From: Vulcanimicrobiota bacterium
GTDB lineage: Bacteria > Vulcanimicrobiota > Xenobia > Xenobiales > JADMJV01
Direction of reading: 5' to 3'
Assembly (NCBI GenBank): GCA_023447635.1
Contig: JAEXNA010000012.1
Span: forward strand, 1 to 64,000
DNA length: 64,000 nucleotides
Shown piece by piece: positions 42,523 through 51,498 of the stretch. A program made the translations under genes and the position numbers. The notes under the pieces are model-generated. The model was not told the DNA's origin. It did no database searches and saw only the letters and a program-made list of their open reading frames with translations. How positions within the stretch are numbered: the stretch's first letter is position 1; each line of letters begins with the position of its first letter.

Positions 42523-43553
42523 GCGGGGCCTGCTTCCTGGAGGGGACGGCACAGGTCGAACGCGTGGGTCAGGCGCTGTTCGACCTCGCCCGCCGCCGGA
42601 TGGTCGGAAAGGCCCATCCGGTACGAGGGCAGGCGTCGGCAAAGGTCCGCTAAGGCGCGAAAGTCCAGCGCTCCCGCGTTCGGGTTCTGCATCAAGCTGC
42701 TCGGAGCTAGACGTCGCAGCGCTTCGGCTCGGCCGATGGTCGTCAGGCCGCCCGGTCCGCGAAGGTCCGGCCAGACGATGCCGATCAGCGACACCGGTCC
42801 GAACAGACGCTCGGCAGGTAACAGAAAACAGCCTTTTCCGTCCTGCTCGCCCAGCGACTCATAGCTGCTCAACCAGGGCATCCGCTGCAGCCCCTGGGCC
42901 CCGACTTTGAAAGAGCGATAGAGCGGGAGGGCGCTCAGAGAAGCCTCTTCGACGGCCGTGTAGTCTTCGGCCAGGAAGCCGAGACGGCTACCTTCACGTA
43001 ACGTCGCCAGCGCCGACGAGGTTTTACCCGAGCCGCCGGGACCGATCAGGAGTAGCCCGCTGCCGTCCCGGGTCACCACGGCGCCGTGAAGAAGGTGCAG
43101 ACCTCGTTGGGGGCCGAGGAACCCCAGAACCGTGCGCAGAGGAGCGCAGCGGTCCCAGGTGGGGATCGCTTCGGGCTGCTCGTAATAAACCAGCGCCCGT
43201 CCCTCCTGGCGGTCGGCCAGGTGCATTCCGTGGGGCGGCGCGACGGCCAGGCAGTTTTCGTCGCAGAGCGGTTCGATACGGCCGCGTGAGGAATCTTGGT
43301 CTATCTCGACGGGGAAGGTGGGAAGTTGCTCGAGTTGCGGTCGACCCACCACCTTGATGGAGAACTCGACGCCGTCTTCGAGCCAGGGCGAAACGCCGTG
43401 AAGTCCGGTGGTCATCGGCTCTAGCCAACCTTCACCATAGACTTCGACACCCACTTTGCACGAGCCCAGTCTCAGCAAGAAACGACCTGAGTTCGGCGCG
43501 GGGGGAAGCGTCTGCCAGGCCTGGGCCAGCAGGGTCGAGCAGGTTATCGCCAT
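42519..43553 (-). CDS. HprK-like P-loop kinase-related protein
   Basis: 344 residues from ATG 43553. An N-terminal domain of about 140 residues precedes a P-loop domain related to HPr kinase: H156 in LLHGAVV, Walker A GPGGSGKT (171-178), then LAEDYTAVEE. HPr itself and phosphotransferase genes are not visible nearby. Relatives occur in cassettes with PqqD-like and nucleotidyltransferase-fold genes (the HPr-rel-A system, as I recall it from family definitions). It may phosphorylate a peptide or protein in this cluster. Confidence 0.82.
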   Translation of the reverse strand: MAITCSTLLAQAWQTLPPAPNSGRFLLRLGSCKVGVEVYGEGWLEPMTTGLHGVSPWLEDGVEFSIKVVGRPQLEQLPTFPVEIDQDSSRGRIEPLCDENCLAVAPPHGMHLADRQEGRALVYYEQPEAIPTWDRCAPLRTVLGFLGPQRGLHLLHGAVVTRDGSGLLLIGPGGSGKTSSALATLREGSRLGFLAEDYTAVEEASLSALPLYRSFKVGAQGLQRMPWLSSYESLGEQDGKGCFLLPAERLFGPVSLIGIVWPDLRGPGGLTTIGRAEALRRLAPSSLMQNPNAGALDFRALADLCRRLPSYRMGLSDHPAAGEVEQRLTHAFDLCRPLQEAGPA

Positions 43554-44614
43554 CGCCGCGAGGCCATGCGTTGAAGTTTCGCTCCCGTTCGCTTCAGCAG
43601 GTCGCGGAGACCCTGAATCTCTAGCCGGCGCTTGATGTAGCCTGGAAAGCCCCAGCCTGGCTGAGGCTGATTGCGGAAGTGCAGCCAGTAATCCAGGAAC
43701 GGAAAAAGCAGGTAGTGCCATTCGTGCGAGCCATCGTGAACGGTGCGGGTCGCCTCGCACCAGGCCCGGTCGGTCAAGGAAGGGCGGCGCTGCCGCTGGA
43801 CCTCGTCAAGGCCTATCCCCTTCAGGGGCAGCCCGGCCAGGCGGCTGAGCAGGTGACGCTCTTCCAGCATACGGGCCACTTCAAGAGGGTCGATCTGGTC
43901 TCGCCAGGCTCGAGCTAGGAAATGCAGATCCAGGAGGTAGCGGGTTCGGTTCTCGGGCTCTCGGTTGGCGATCACCAGAAGATGGAAAAAGTGATGACTG
44001 GGCGACAGGGTCAACGCTTGTCGACCCCCGCCCAGATCGAAGGAAACGGCTTCCCGCCAGAACGGCAGGTCAGAGTCGGCCAGTCGGGCCTCCCGCAGCA
44101 GAAAAAAGTGCAGGTCCAGTTCGCAGTCGTTCTTCTTCCAGGTCATGCCGTGATGCAGGCGTTCGTAGGGAGACAGGCTCGGGTCGGGAGTGACCCACCC
44201 GTCCGCGTGCATCATAGAGACGGCCTCGGCGGCCCGCTCGAAGGGGACCAGCAGGTCGAAGTCCGAGGTCGGCCGCTGTCCCTGGTCGGCGTAGAGCAGG
44301 GCGTTGAAAGCCAACCCCTTGAGGACCAGAGCCGGCAATTGATGGCTATCGAACAGATCCAGGACAGCGCAGCAGGCGCCCCGCAGGCGAGCGTTTCTGG
44401 CCCAGGCCTGGCGATAAACGCCGCGCAGGCGGCCTTCCTCGGCAAACTCGAGACCCGCCGCCTTGAGATTTTTCCAGACGGCCGGCAACAGTCGCTGGGC
44501 GGGATAGTCGAAGTCGTCGAGGGGGACGGCAGCAAGCAGCCCATGCCACAGGGCCACCGCCGTTTCCGGGGGCTCCGTTGCGCAGCGCAAAAGGTCTAGT
44601 TGTGGACTGGCCAT
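43544..44614 (-). CDS. Nucleotidyltransferase-fold protein of the HprK/PqqD-type cluster
   Basis: 356 residues. Central signature LVLKGLAFNALLYADQGQRP followed by TSDFDLLV matches the NTP_transf_5-like nucleotidyltransferase family; the two Asp residues of SDFD would bind metal. The rest is helical. Families of this kind accompany PqqD-like and HprK-like proteins in several phyla, where the reaction is not established. The start overlaps the PqqD-like gene by 19 bases and the end overlaps the HprK-like gene by 10. Confidence 0.85.
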   Translation of the reverse strand: MASPQLDLLRCATEPPETAVALWHGLLAAVPLDDFDYPAQRLLPAVWKNLKAAGLEFAEEGRLRGVYRQAWARNARLRGACCAVLDLFDSHQLPALVLKGLAFNALLYADQGQRPTSDFDLLVPFERAAEAVSMMHADGWVTPDPSLSPYERLHHGMTWKKNDCELDLHFFLLREARLADSDLPFWREAVSFDLGGGRQALTLSPSHHFFHLLVIANREPENRTRYLLDLHFLARAWRDQIDPLEVARMLEERHLLSRLAGLPLKGIGLDEVQRQRRPSLTDRAWCEATRTVHDGSHEWHYLLFPFLDYWLHFRNQPQPGWGFPGYIKRRLEIQGLRDLLKRTGAKLQRMASRRWR

Positions 44615-45006
44615 CCGCGCTCTAAATCGCCGTCGTGGATCGGGTCCATCTCGAAGATCTCTTTCATGTCTTCGTACTGCTCGATTTCGGGAAAGTCGTG
44701 GCGGGTCAACTCGTGGTCGGGAGCAGACTCGGGATCGCCTTGGCGCGGCACTATCAAGGCGTGTTCACCGAGATAGCTCACTAGCCCGGATGCGCTCTCG
44801 GCAGCCCTGGCAAGGTCGCTGTCGGGGAACCGCGCCTGCCAGCGTTGCACGGTCTCTTCGGCGGTCATGCCGTGCAGAAGGTCGCTGGCCAACTGGCTGG
44901 TGCCGCCCCGCAGGCTGTAGTAGACCCCTTTGAGCAGGTCGATGAGAAGCATCTCACCTTCCACCATCTCCCACACCACATCGCTATCTCGGGTTTGGAA
45001 TCTCAT
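44596..45006 (-). CDS. PqqD-like peptide-binding protein with acidic tail
   Basis: 136 residues. The first about 90 match the PqqD/RRE fold, a winged-helix-like domain that binds leader peptides of ribosomal peptides: VWEMVEGEMLLIDLLKGVYY, then a serine-threonine loop and TAEETV. The remaining about 45 residues form an acidic tail (EIEQYEDMKEIFEMDPIHDG, ending in ERGWP) that looks conserved in design. The ATG overlaps the stop of the glycosyltransferase upstream (ATGA). No precursor peptide gene is visible within the cluster, so its ligand is open. Confidence 0.85.
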   Translation of the reverse strand: MRFQTRDSDVVWEMVEGEMLLIDLLKGVYYSLRGGTSQLASDLLHGMTAEETVQRWQARFPDSDLARAAESASGLVSYLGEHALIVPRQGDPESAPDHELTRHDFPEIEQYEDMKEIFEMDPIHDGDLERGWPVHN

Positions 45007-45680
45007 CGTGTCTCCTGCGTGGCCTGGGCTCGGCGGCGGGCCAATACTTGAGTTAGGACGCGGGCCAGGTCGGATTTTCTCTCCTCTTCACTTTGGCCCG
45101 AAGTCAGACTGGAGTCGTGTTTTCGATACTTCAAGACGGGATCGTCGTGACGGGTCATGCTGACCTTCGCCTCCTTGAGTTTGAGGTAAAAGTCCAGGTC
45201 TTCCGAAGTGCGATGGACTTCGTCCTGGGGAAACCGCAGGGCCAACTCCCGGCGTACGAGCAGGCTGGCCATGCAGGGGGTGTGGCGGCTTTCTCGCCGT
45301 CGCGGGTCGGGCCCTCCGTCGGCTCCCACGAACGAGGTGACGCCGAAGATGACGTCGGAACCGTGCTCCTTCGCCAGGCCGAGCTGAAGCTCGAGTCGTC
45401 CCTCTATCCACAGGTCGTCGGCGTCGATGAAGGTCACCCAGGGACGCGTCGCCTGGCGGATCCCGGTGTTTCGCGCGGCTCCGGGACCTCGATTGGCGGC
45501 ATGCCGGACGACCTGGATGTCGGGGAACTCGGAAAGGTCGGGGAGGCGCTTGGGGGAGTGATCGTCGACAACGATCAGCTCGCCGGGCCGCTGGGATGCC
45601 ACACTGCGGAGAGCCTCCATAAAGTGGAGTGGGGGTCCGTACACCGGAACCACCACGCTAACGTCGCGAGAGGTGAACAT
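45003..45680 (-). CDS. Family 2 glycosyltransferase
   Basis: 225 residues from ATG 45680. GT-A signature DVSVVVPVYGPPLHFMEALR, then VVDDHSPKRLPDL and metal-binding FIDADDLW. It is related to but distinct from the enzyme at 41836; both keep the DADD motif. It is second in the co-oriented set, 59 bases after the metallo-beta-lactamase-fold gene, and its stop overlaps the PqqD-like start. No strong Shine-Dalgarno precedes the ATG. Confidence 0.88.
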   Translation of the reverse strand: MFTSRDVSVVVPVYGPPLHFMEALRSVASQRPGELIVVDDHSPKRLPDLSEFPDIQVVRHAANRGPGAARNTGIRQATRPWVTFIDADDLWIEGRLELQLGLAKEHGSDVIFGVTSFVGADGGPDPRRRESRHTPCMASLLVRRELALRFPQDEVHRTSEDLDFYLKLKEAKVSMTRHDDPVLKYRKHDSSLTSGQSEEERKSDLARVLTQVLARRRAQATQETR

Positions 45681-45739
45681 GAGCGGACGTTCTGATTCTG
45701 CCCTTCGCCTCCTCCAGAAGTGCGAAATGTAGGCCAGGC

Positions 45740-46573
45740 CTACCGCTGCTCCCAGGCCATCCTGACGTGTTCTTGATGCGAACGCTGATAGTAGTCGCCC
45801 CACTCCGGAGAGGGGGGAGAGGCCTGCTGTAGCTCGTCCAGGGACGAGGCGGCTCGGGCCTGTTCCAGCAGGCGACCGAGGTAGCGCTGGTTGTCGGCCA
45901 GGCGCTGGGTACCGCGCTGCGGGGGGGCGTGGTTGGCCAGCACCCAGTCCGGTTTCAGGTCGAGCATGTCGAGCAGAGAGGCGCTGAGCTCTTCGATGGT
46001 GTGGGCGTCGGGCGTACTATCTTCGTCGACCAGCGGGATCGGGTCTTCCACGCAGTCGCCCGGGAGTAAGGTCGAGATTTCCGGGATCCAGAGCGCCAGG
46101 TGGTCGGGTCGATGGCCTACGGTAGGGAGCAGGTGGAACTGCAGGTCGCCTCCATCGAGGACGCACGTTCCATCGACGGCGATGGAGGGCGCTACCAGAC
46201 GGACGTTCCCGTAGAATTCCGGGGCTTCCGCCTGCTTCTTGGCGAGTTCTGCGGCTCCAACCTGACCCAGGATCCGCTCGCGGCAAAGCCGGCTGGCCAG
46301 GATCGGTTCGGGAAACGCCATGTTGCCGTAGTAGTGGTCCCAGTCGGCGTGGCTGTTGACCACCAGAAGGGGGCGGCCCTGGGCCAGGTCCAGGGCGGTC
46401 TGTCGCAGCCAGGCGCCGCTCAAGGGGCCAAGCAAGGTGTCGTAGACCAGGACGAAACGCTGGCAGACGACCAGGTAGGCGCGCACCATATCGCCACATT
46501 TGGCGATGTGCAGACGGGGATCCCAGCCCTGATTGGCTTCGATCTCGAGGGTCAGGTTATCTTCGACAAGCAT
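45740..46573 (-). CDS. Metallo-beta-lactamase-fold hydrolase
   Basis: 277 residues. Zinc-site motif NSHADWDHYYGN at 73-84: H75, D77, D79 and H80, with Asp at the second position where many relatives have His. Later ligands are in PTVGHRPDH and PGDCVED, and NHAP follows. The family includes thioesterases, lactonases and nucleases; the specific substrate is unknown. It lies between the pilin-like genes and the glycosyltransferase, 49 bases after the former. Confidence 0.88.
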   Translation of the reverse strand: MLVEDNLTLEIEANQGWDPRLHIAKCGDMVRAYLVVCQRFVLVYDTLLGPLSGAWLRQTALDLAQGRPLLVVNSHADWDHYYGNMAFPEPILASRLCRERILGQVGAAELAKKQAEAPEFYGNVRLVAPSIAVDGTCVLDGGDLQFHLLPTVGHRPDHLALWIPEISTLLPGDCVEDPIPLVDEDSTPDAHTIEELSASLLDMLDLKPDWVLANHAPPQRGTQRLADNQRYLGRLLEQARAASSLDELQQASPPSPEWGDYYQRSHQEHVRMAWEQR

Positions 46574-46599
46574 CGGGACCGCTTCTGACCTCGACGCTC

Positions 46600-46625
46600 G
46601 GGGGCCTCCACAGGGCCCCTTTTTA
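46600..46625 (+). terminator. Hairpin with T-run on the plus strand
   Basis: GGGGCC-tccacag-GGCCCC followed by TTTTT on the plus strand, overlapping the 3' end of the PilX-like gene. On the minus strand no T-run follows, so read-through into the metallo-beta-lactamase gene remains possible. Confidence 0.5.
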
Positions 46626-48668
46626 GCCGTTGCCTTCGGACCAGACCAGCGGCTCGACCCGGGTCCAGTTCCAGGGAAGCTGCTGGGTGAGAAGTTTCAG
46701 GTAGTCCGGGTCGTAAATAAAGGTCGCTCGGTTGCCGTTCTGGATGCGAAAATGATCGTTGCCGCCGGGATTGTTTCCCGCCACCACCGAGCCGTAGAAC
46801 GTCGTGTTCTTGCCGTTGACGTCGAAGTCGAAGTTGCCGCGAGCATAGACGAACCCTTTGAACGTCCAGTCCGCATTCGAAATGTTGGCTATGCGGACGT
46901 CCTTGTCGGCGTAGATGACCAGGCCCGCATATTTGTCGTTGGCCGAGACTTCCATGTCCCCGCTGTCGATTTCGAGGGCCCAATAGGTGTAGCCCATATA
47001 CTCTTTCTGGACCCAACGGTAGGTTTGGGGAAGAGGGTTGAGAGTGACGTTGCCCTGTTTGGAGATGACGGTTCCCAGCCCCTTGGTGTATCCCGCGCCG
47101 ATCGAGATGTCTCCGTCGGCCTCCAGGACGACGTCGTTGTTGCCGCTCCCCAGGTTAAAGGTCGGGAGCGTCGGCGTCCCCCCCGAGCCTTCCCGAACGG
47201 TCAGCTCAAAAGCCGATGGCGGCAAGGAGGAGCCGTCCGGGCGACTCTGCGGCCGAACGCGAGTTTCTGGAAGTACGGTGACCGACTGATCGCTCAGGTT
47301 GATGACCACGGGCGCCGATGCGTCACCGATTTCTCGGAACCCCATCTCGGGAGCCTGCACGGGATTCCCCTCGAGATCCTGAGTGGTGATATCGTTTTGA
47401 AAGGTCTGGTCTACGGCGAAGCGGTCGCCAACGATAACCGGGATGGCGGACATATCCGCCCCGTAGTCGACGTCGGTGGCCAGGACTTCTTCCGAGGGAG
47501 TGTTCGATTTGGTCCGGGACCGCATCACCTTCTGAGGTCGAGAGCTCGACGGAGGGTCATAGTATTCGACGACGTCGACCGACTCTTGTTTGCGACTGTA
47601 CTCCCACTCGGGTCCACGTCCGCGATCCACCTGCTTTCGCACGTGCACGGTGGCCATGGCTTTGGTAAAGCGGTATTCGCCGGGGGGCACCTCGATGTCC
47701 CGATCCTGGAAGGGGTCGGCGCTGTTATGGAAGGTTGGCTGCGGGATGTTCTCTGGTTTAAGGTCGTAGATGTCCGCTCGGCTGTTGGCGTCGCTGACCA
47801 GTCGACCGCCCGACCGTCGAGCCGCCTGAGCCAGCAAGGCGGGGTCGTCGGAAAGAGGATTAGGCGTGTCGTTCTGCGAGATGTCGCCGCCGGACCAGAG
47901 CATGCCGGTGCTGTCGCTCTGCATGGTGTCGAGATTGGCGTCGGGCCGAGTCACGGTCTGGTCGTGTTCGACGAATCGGGTTCTGCCCGAGGTCAGCCCG
48001 GGCAAGTCGACGCCGTTCTCGCCCCGGATCTCGTTGCGGAACGGGTCCTTGGAGGCAAACAGCGCCTGCTGAGTAGCGACTTCGACCTTGCCTCGACTTA
48101 GTACGGAGGCATCGTAGAGCGGCGCCAGGCGAAGCAAGCAGTCGACCTGTTGGCGTGAGCGGCTGCCGTTTTTCGACTCTCGACCGTCCCAGGCGGAAAT
48201 GCGCAGGCGGACCTGCTCGTGCCCGGTGGCCAGACCGTCGAGGGACGAGGCGCCTGCGGGAGCGGTCAGGGCGTTGATCACCTCGACCTCGAAACCCGAG
48301 TTGTGTTCGGTCAGGTAGCCTCGGAACAGGTTGCCTTCGACCGAGGTGATCTCGACTCGACTGTCCAGGGCGGCCAGGCCTCCCGGTTCGGTACGAGCTG
48401 GATCGACTTCACCCGGCTGGCGGAATCCGCCCTTGCCCCAGTCTCGATTGTGCTCGATCTGGTACAAGCAGTAGTCGTAGAGGGTGGTACAGGCGGCGCG
48501 GGCTCGCAATCGGGCGTCGGAGGATTGGGCGACGGCGAACACCCCGCTCTGGGTTTGGATCAGAGCCCCGGTCAGCACGAGCAAAAACATGCTCACCATC
48601 ATGGCGGTCAGTAGGGCGACGGCTCGGCGGCGCCGGCGTCGTCGAAGAATGCTGAGATTAAGTGCCAC
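46623..48668 (-). CDS. PilX-like pilus-assembly or surface protein
   Basis: 681 residues from GTG 48668. A run of Arg (RRRRRRR) at 9-15 precedes one membrane helix (VALLTAMMVSMFLLVLTGALI), then a long extracytoplasmic part with beta-rich repeats and bactofilin-like ordering (VVLEADGDISIGAGYTKG). It follows PilV- and PilW-like prepilin genes, the usual position of PilX, but is several times longer and lacks a GFTLIE-type cleavage motif. It may sit at a pilus tip or on the surface. Confidence 0.75.
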   Translation of the reverse strand: MALNLSILRRRRRRRAVALLTAMMVSMFLLVLTGALIQTQSGVFAVAQSSDARLRARAACTTLYDYCLYQIEHNRDWGKGGFRQPGEVDPARTEPGGLAALDSRVEITSVEGNLFRGYLTEHNSGFEVEVINALTAPAGASSLDGLATGHEQVRLRISAWDGRESKNGSRSRQQVDCLLRLAPLYDASVLSRGKVEVATQQALFASKDPFRNEIRGENGVDLPGLTSGRTRFVEHDQTVTRPDANLDTMQSDSTGMLWSGGDISQNDTPNPLSDDPALLAQAARRSGGRLVSDANSRADIYDLKPENIPQPTFHNSADPFQDRDIEVPPGEYRFTKAMATVHVRKQVDRGRGPEWEYSRKQESVDVVEYYDPPSSSRPQKVMRSRTKSNTPSEEVLATDVDYGADMSAIPVIVGDRFAVDQTFQNDITTQDLEGNPVQAPEMGFREIGDASAPVVINLSDQSVTVLPETRVRPQSRPDGSSLPPSAFELTVREGSGGTPTLPTFNLGSGNNDVVLEADGDISIGAGYTKGLGTVISKQGNVTLNPLPQTYRWVQKEYMGYTYWALEIDSGDMEVSANDKYAGLVIYADKDVRIANISNADWTFKGFVYARGNFDFDVNGKNTTFYGSVVAGNNPGGNDHFRIQNGNRATFIYDPDYLKLLTQQLPWNWTRVEPLVWSEGNG

Positions 48669-48719
48669 GAATCCCCCCGCGCCCCTTGCTCAGGCCGCCG
48701 CTTCTCATTATATCAGGAA

Positions 48720-49382
48720 TCACAGTCGGGGCCAGGTGTTCCTGGGATAGATCGTGGTCTGAACTTGCAGGGTTTCCTGGCGGCTCTGTCCTCCACCGGC
48801 CTGTACCGTGGCCTCTTTCAGGACCAGGTCGAAAACCACGGTGTTGCGCGGCTCGGACAGCTCGACCGAAAAACTTTCGACCCCGCCAGAAAGCCGACGC
48901 TGATCCAGCGGCGTCAGGGTTCCGGCCAGGGCCGGCTCCAGCATGGCCGCGATCGCCTCGTGCTGAAGCGGCAGTGTCGCTCCGTCCGGGAGGTAGAGCT
49001 GGCGGAGCAGCAGTCCACGCGCGTCTCGAGTGGCCACGTAGGCTACCATCCGGTTCCAGGCCGGAAGACCCAGGGAGTCGACCAGCAGCGGCTGCTGCCA
49101 GCTATCCATGGCGGCGACCGCCAGACCGTCCCGCCGATGGCCCGCTTCTTCTCGGGCCACCGAACTGCAGCGGACCAGATTAGAGAGTCCTACGTCGCGC
49201 TGCAGCCAGGTGAAGATGGCGCGGGCGTCGCGCTGCAGCACCTGCCGCCCGCTGGCGTTGGCGAAGATACGAAATCCCGACGAGGCGGCGTAGAAACAGA
49301 CGGTGCCGACCAGGGCAAAGATGCCGATGGAAAGGATCAGTTCGGCGACTTGAAAGCCACCCGTTGCCGTCCTACGCTTCAT
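48720..49382 (-). CDS. Minor pseudopilin, PilW/GspJ-like
   Basis: 220 residues from ATG 49382, which overlaps the TGA of the PilV-like gene (ATGA). Prepilin motif GGFQVAELILSIGIFALVG, with cleavage expected before Phe, followed by the long N-terminal helix and a globular domain (about 40-220) that looks beta-rich. It is a minor subunit of a type IV pilus or type II pseudopilus that primes assembly. No major pilin or assembly ATPase is in the window. Confidence 0.85.
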   Translation of the reverse strand: MKRRTATGGFQVAELILSIGIFALVGTVCFYAASSGFRIFANASGRQVLQRDARAIFTWLQRDVGLSNLVRCSSVAREEAGHRRDGLAVAAMDSWQQPLLVDSLGLPAWNRMVAYVATRDARGLLLRQLYLPDGATLPLQHEAIAAMLEPALAGTLTPLDQRRLSGGVESFSVELSEPRNTVVFDLVLKEATVQAGGGQSRQETLQVQTTIYPRNTWPRL

Positions 49383-49846
49383 GGCGAGCCAAGCTCGCCG
49401 CGAATGTAGACCGTGCGCGTGGCGGTGACCGCGCTTTCCCCTAGCTCGGGGCGGGCCTGCTTCAGTTCGCCCCACCACCAGACCTCGACCGACACTTGCT
49501 GGACCGTGCCCAGGTCCTGAGGCGATTGGCGCAGTCGCAGGACCCTGACCTGATAGCGAAACGGCGTGGCGCTGTCCTCGCCGGGAAGCACCAGATCACG
49601 TACCCCGGTCCAACGGCTGGGCGAGGCGCTGTCGAAACCCCAGTTGGGAGGTCCGGCGGCGGCGCTGCTGTCGAGGACTTCCTGGGCCAGCAGGATCGCC
49701 GCGGTTTGGTGGGCCGTCTTCCCTCCGCTGCTCAGCAGGCGAGCGAGGGTGCCGATGACCAGGAGGCTGATGGTGGCGATCAGGCCGATAGCGACCACAA
49801 TCTCCATCAGCGTCAGTCCCGCGCGCCGTCCTATCAGTGACCCCAA
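49379..49846 (-). CDS. Minor pseudopilin, PilV/GspI-like
   Basis: 155 residues from TTG 49846, which has GGGGGA before it. Prepilin motif AGLTLMEIVVAIGLIATISL: cleavage after Gly, Glu at position 5, then the hydrophobic helix. ATG codons further in would lose the cleavage site. It starts the three-gene minor-pseudopilin unit. Confidence 0.85.
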   Translation of the reverse strand: MGSLIGRRAGLTLMEIVVAIGLIATISLLVIGTLARLLSSGGKTAHQTAAILLAQEVLDSSAAAGPPNWGFDSASPSRWTGVRDLVLPGEDSATPFRYQVRVLRLRQSPQDLGTVQQVSVEVWWWGELKQARPELGESAVTATRTVYIRGELGSP

Positions 49847-49924
49847 TGTTCCCCCAGGTAGGGCTGCCGCCCCGAGTCGGTATAACTTCTGGCTAGGTTC
49901 CTAATCCCCTGGGAAGGCGGAGGG

Positions 49925-51289
49925 TCAGTCGTCCGAGTACGGAACGTGGGGGCGGTCGTCGGCCACGTCGTGGGGGATCGTTTTGGCAAAGATGGCGTAG
50001 AGGATGGCACCGGTCAGGACCAGGAAAAGGGCCTGAAGGCTCTGCACCGGGGCCTGGTACAAGGTGTTAGCGGTCAGCAGAACAGCGGCCACGATGAACA
50101 CGATCGGAACCACGGGATAGCCCACGACTTTGTAAGGACGATGGGTGTGGGGCTCTTGACGGCGAAGTCGGATGACCGCTCCCGCGCCCAGGGCGTAGAA
50201 GATCCAGAAGACGAAGACGACGTTGTCGGTCAAAGTTTCGAAGGTGCCCCAGAACGAGAGCAGCACGACGGCCCAGATCCCCTGCACGATCAAGGCGACG
50301 TAGGGCGTCTTGAAAGTCGGGTGGACGGCCCCGATCGCCTGCGGGAAGCGGCCGTCCTGAGCCATGGCGTAGTAGGCGCGAGGGGCGGACAAGATCGAAC
50401 TGTTCAGGGCGCCGGCCATGGAGACGAAGGTCAGTGCCGACATGGCCAGCAGACCTTTCATTCCCAGCAGTTTCCTGGCGACCACGGCGGCCACCGACTT
50501 GGACTCCTGAACCACCTCCATCGGCAGGACGAAGTGGTAGGCGGCGTTGGTGATAACATAGACGGCGATCACGAATCCGATCCCCAGGCCGATCGCTTTG
50601 GGCAAGTTCCTCTGCGGCTCTTTGAGTTCCCCGGCCATGAAGCCCAGGTTCACCCAGCCGTCGTAAGCCCACAGCGCCTTGGTCATACAGAGCCCGATGG
50701 CGCCCAGCAGTCCGATGTTCATGGGTAGCGACGAGGCGGGAGCAAAGTTGCCGGTGCTGGCCTCGCCCAGCAGGAAGGCGCCTCCCACCAGAACCGCAAT
50801 GCCGACCACTTTGGCCAGAGTCAAGATATTCTGCACCCGAGCGCCGGACTTGACGCTGAGAATGTTCAGGCCGGTCAGCAAGGCGATGAGGGTCGCCGCG
50901 ATGGGGAAGCGAAACGCTCCGATTCCGGGTGAAAGCTCTTCCAGGCTCTGGACGGCTCCGGCGGCCAAGCCTGCGATCGAGCCGGTTTGCAGCACCGCGA
51001 GCAGCGACCAGCCGAAGAGAAAGCCCACGAAAGGGCCGTAGGCGCGGCGCAGGTAGACGTAAAGTCCGCCCGCCTCGGGCATCATGGCGCCCAGTTCGGC
51101 GACCACCAGCGCTCCGCCCAGGGTCAGCAGTCCGGAGGCCAGCCAGATCACCAGGATCAGCGGAGCGTTCGGGATCAGTTCGGCGATCCCCGAGGCTTTC
51201 AGGAAGATTCCCGAGCCGATCATGCTGCCGACCACGATCCCGATGGCGTCGGTCAGCGTCAGTCGACGCTCTAATCTCTCCTCACTCAT
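49925..51289 (-). CDS. APC family amino acid permease
   Basis: 454 residues from ATG 51289, preceded by GGAGGTGG. Twelve predicted membrane helices. Helix 1 carries the APC motif IVVGSMIGSGIFLKASGIAE, with the unwound GSGIF substrate site. Overall spacing resembles LAT-type exchangers. It imports or exchanges amino acids; the specificity is not visible. The product ends in an acidic cytoplasmic tail. Confidence 0.92.
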   Translation of the reverse strand: MSEERLERRLTLTDAIGIVVGSMIGSGIFLKASGIAELIPNAPLILVIWLASGLLTLGGALVVAELGAMMPEAGGLYVYLRRAYGPFVGFLFGWSLLAVLQTGSIAGLAAGAVQSLEELSPGIGAFRFPIAATLIALLTGLNILSVKSGARVQNILTLAKVVGIAVLVGGAFLLGEASTGNFAPASSLPMNIGLLGAIGLCMTKALWAYDGWVNLGFMAGELKEPQRNLPKAIGLGIGFVIAVYVITNAAYHFVLPMEVVQESKSVAAVVARKLLGMKGLLAMSALTFVSMAGALNSSILSAPRAYYAMAQDGRFPQAIGAVHPTFKTPYVALIVQGIWAVVLLSFWGTFETLTDNVVFVFWIFYALGAGAVIRLRRQEPHTHRPYKVVGYPVVPIVFIVAAVLLTANTLYQAPVQSLQALFLVLTGAILYAIFAKTIPHDVADDRPHVPYSDD

Positions 51290-51498
51290 CGCCGTCCACC
51301 TCCAAATAGGGTCGGAGTGATGGGAGCGGCCGGAGGGAAGGGAGGGGCATGCATAAGGGAGCCCTATTCCAAGGAGGCGGGGAGAGACCCTGCCCGCCCC
51401 TTTCTCATGGACAGGCGCCAAGGATTGGGGGAGGAGTTCGCGCGCCTTGGAGAAAACCGTCCGGACGGTCAGTTTGGGTTTCTGTTGGAGGACGTGCG

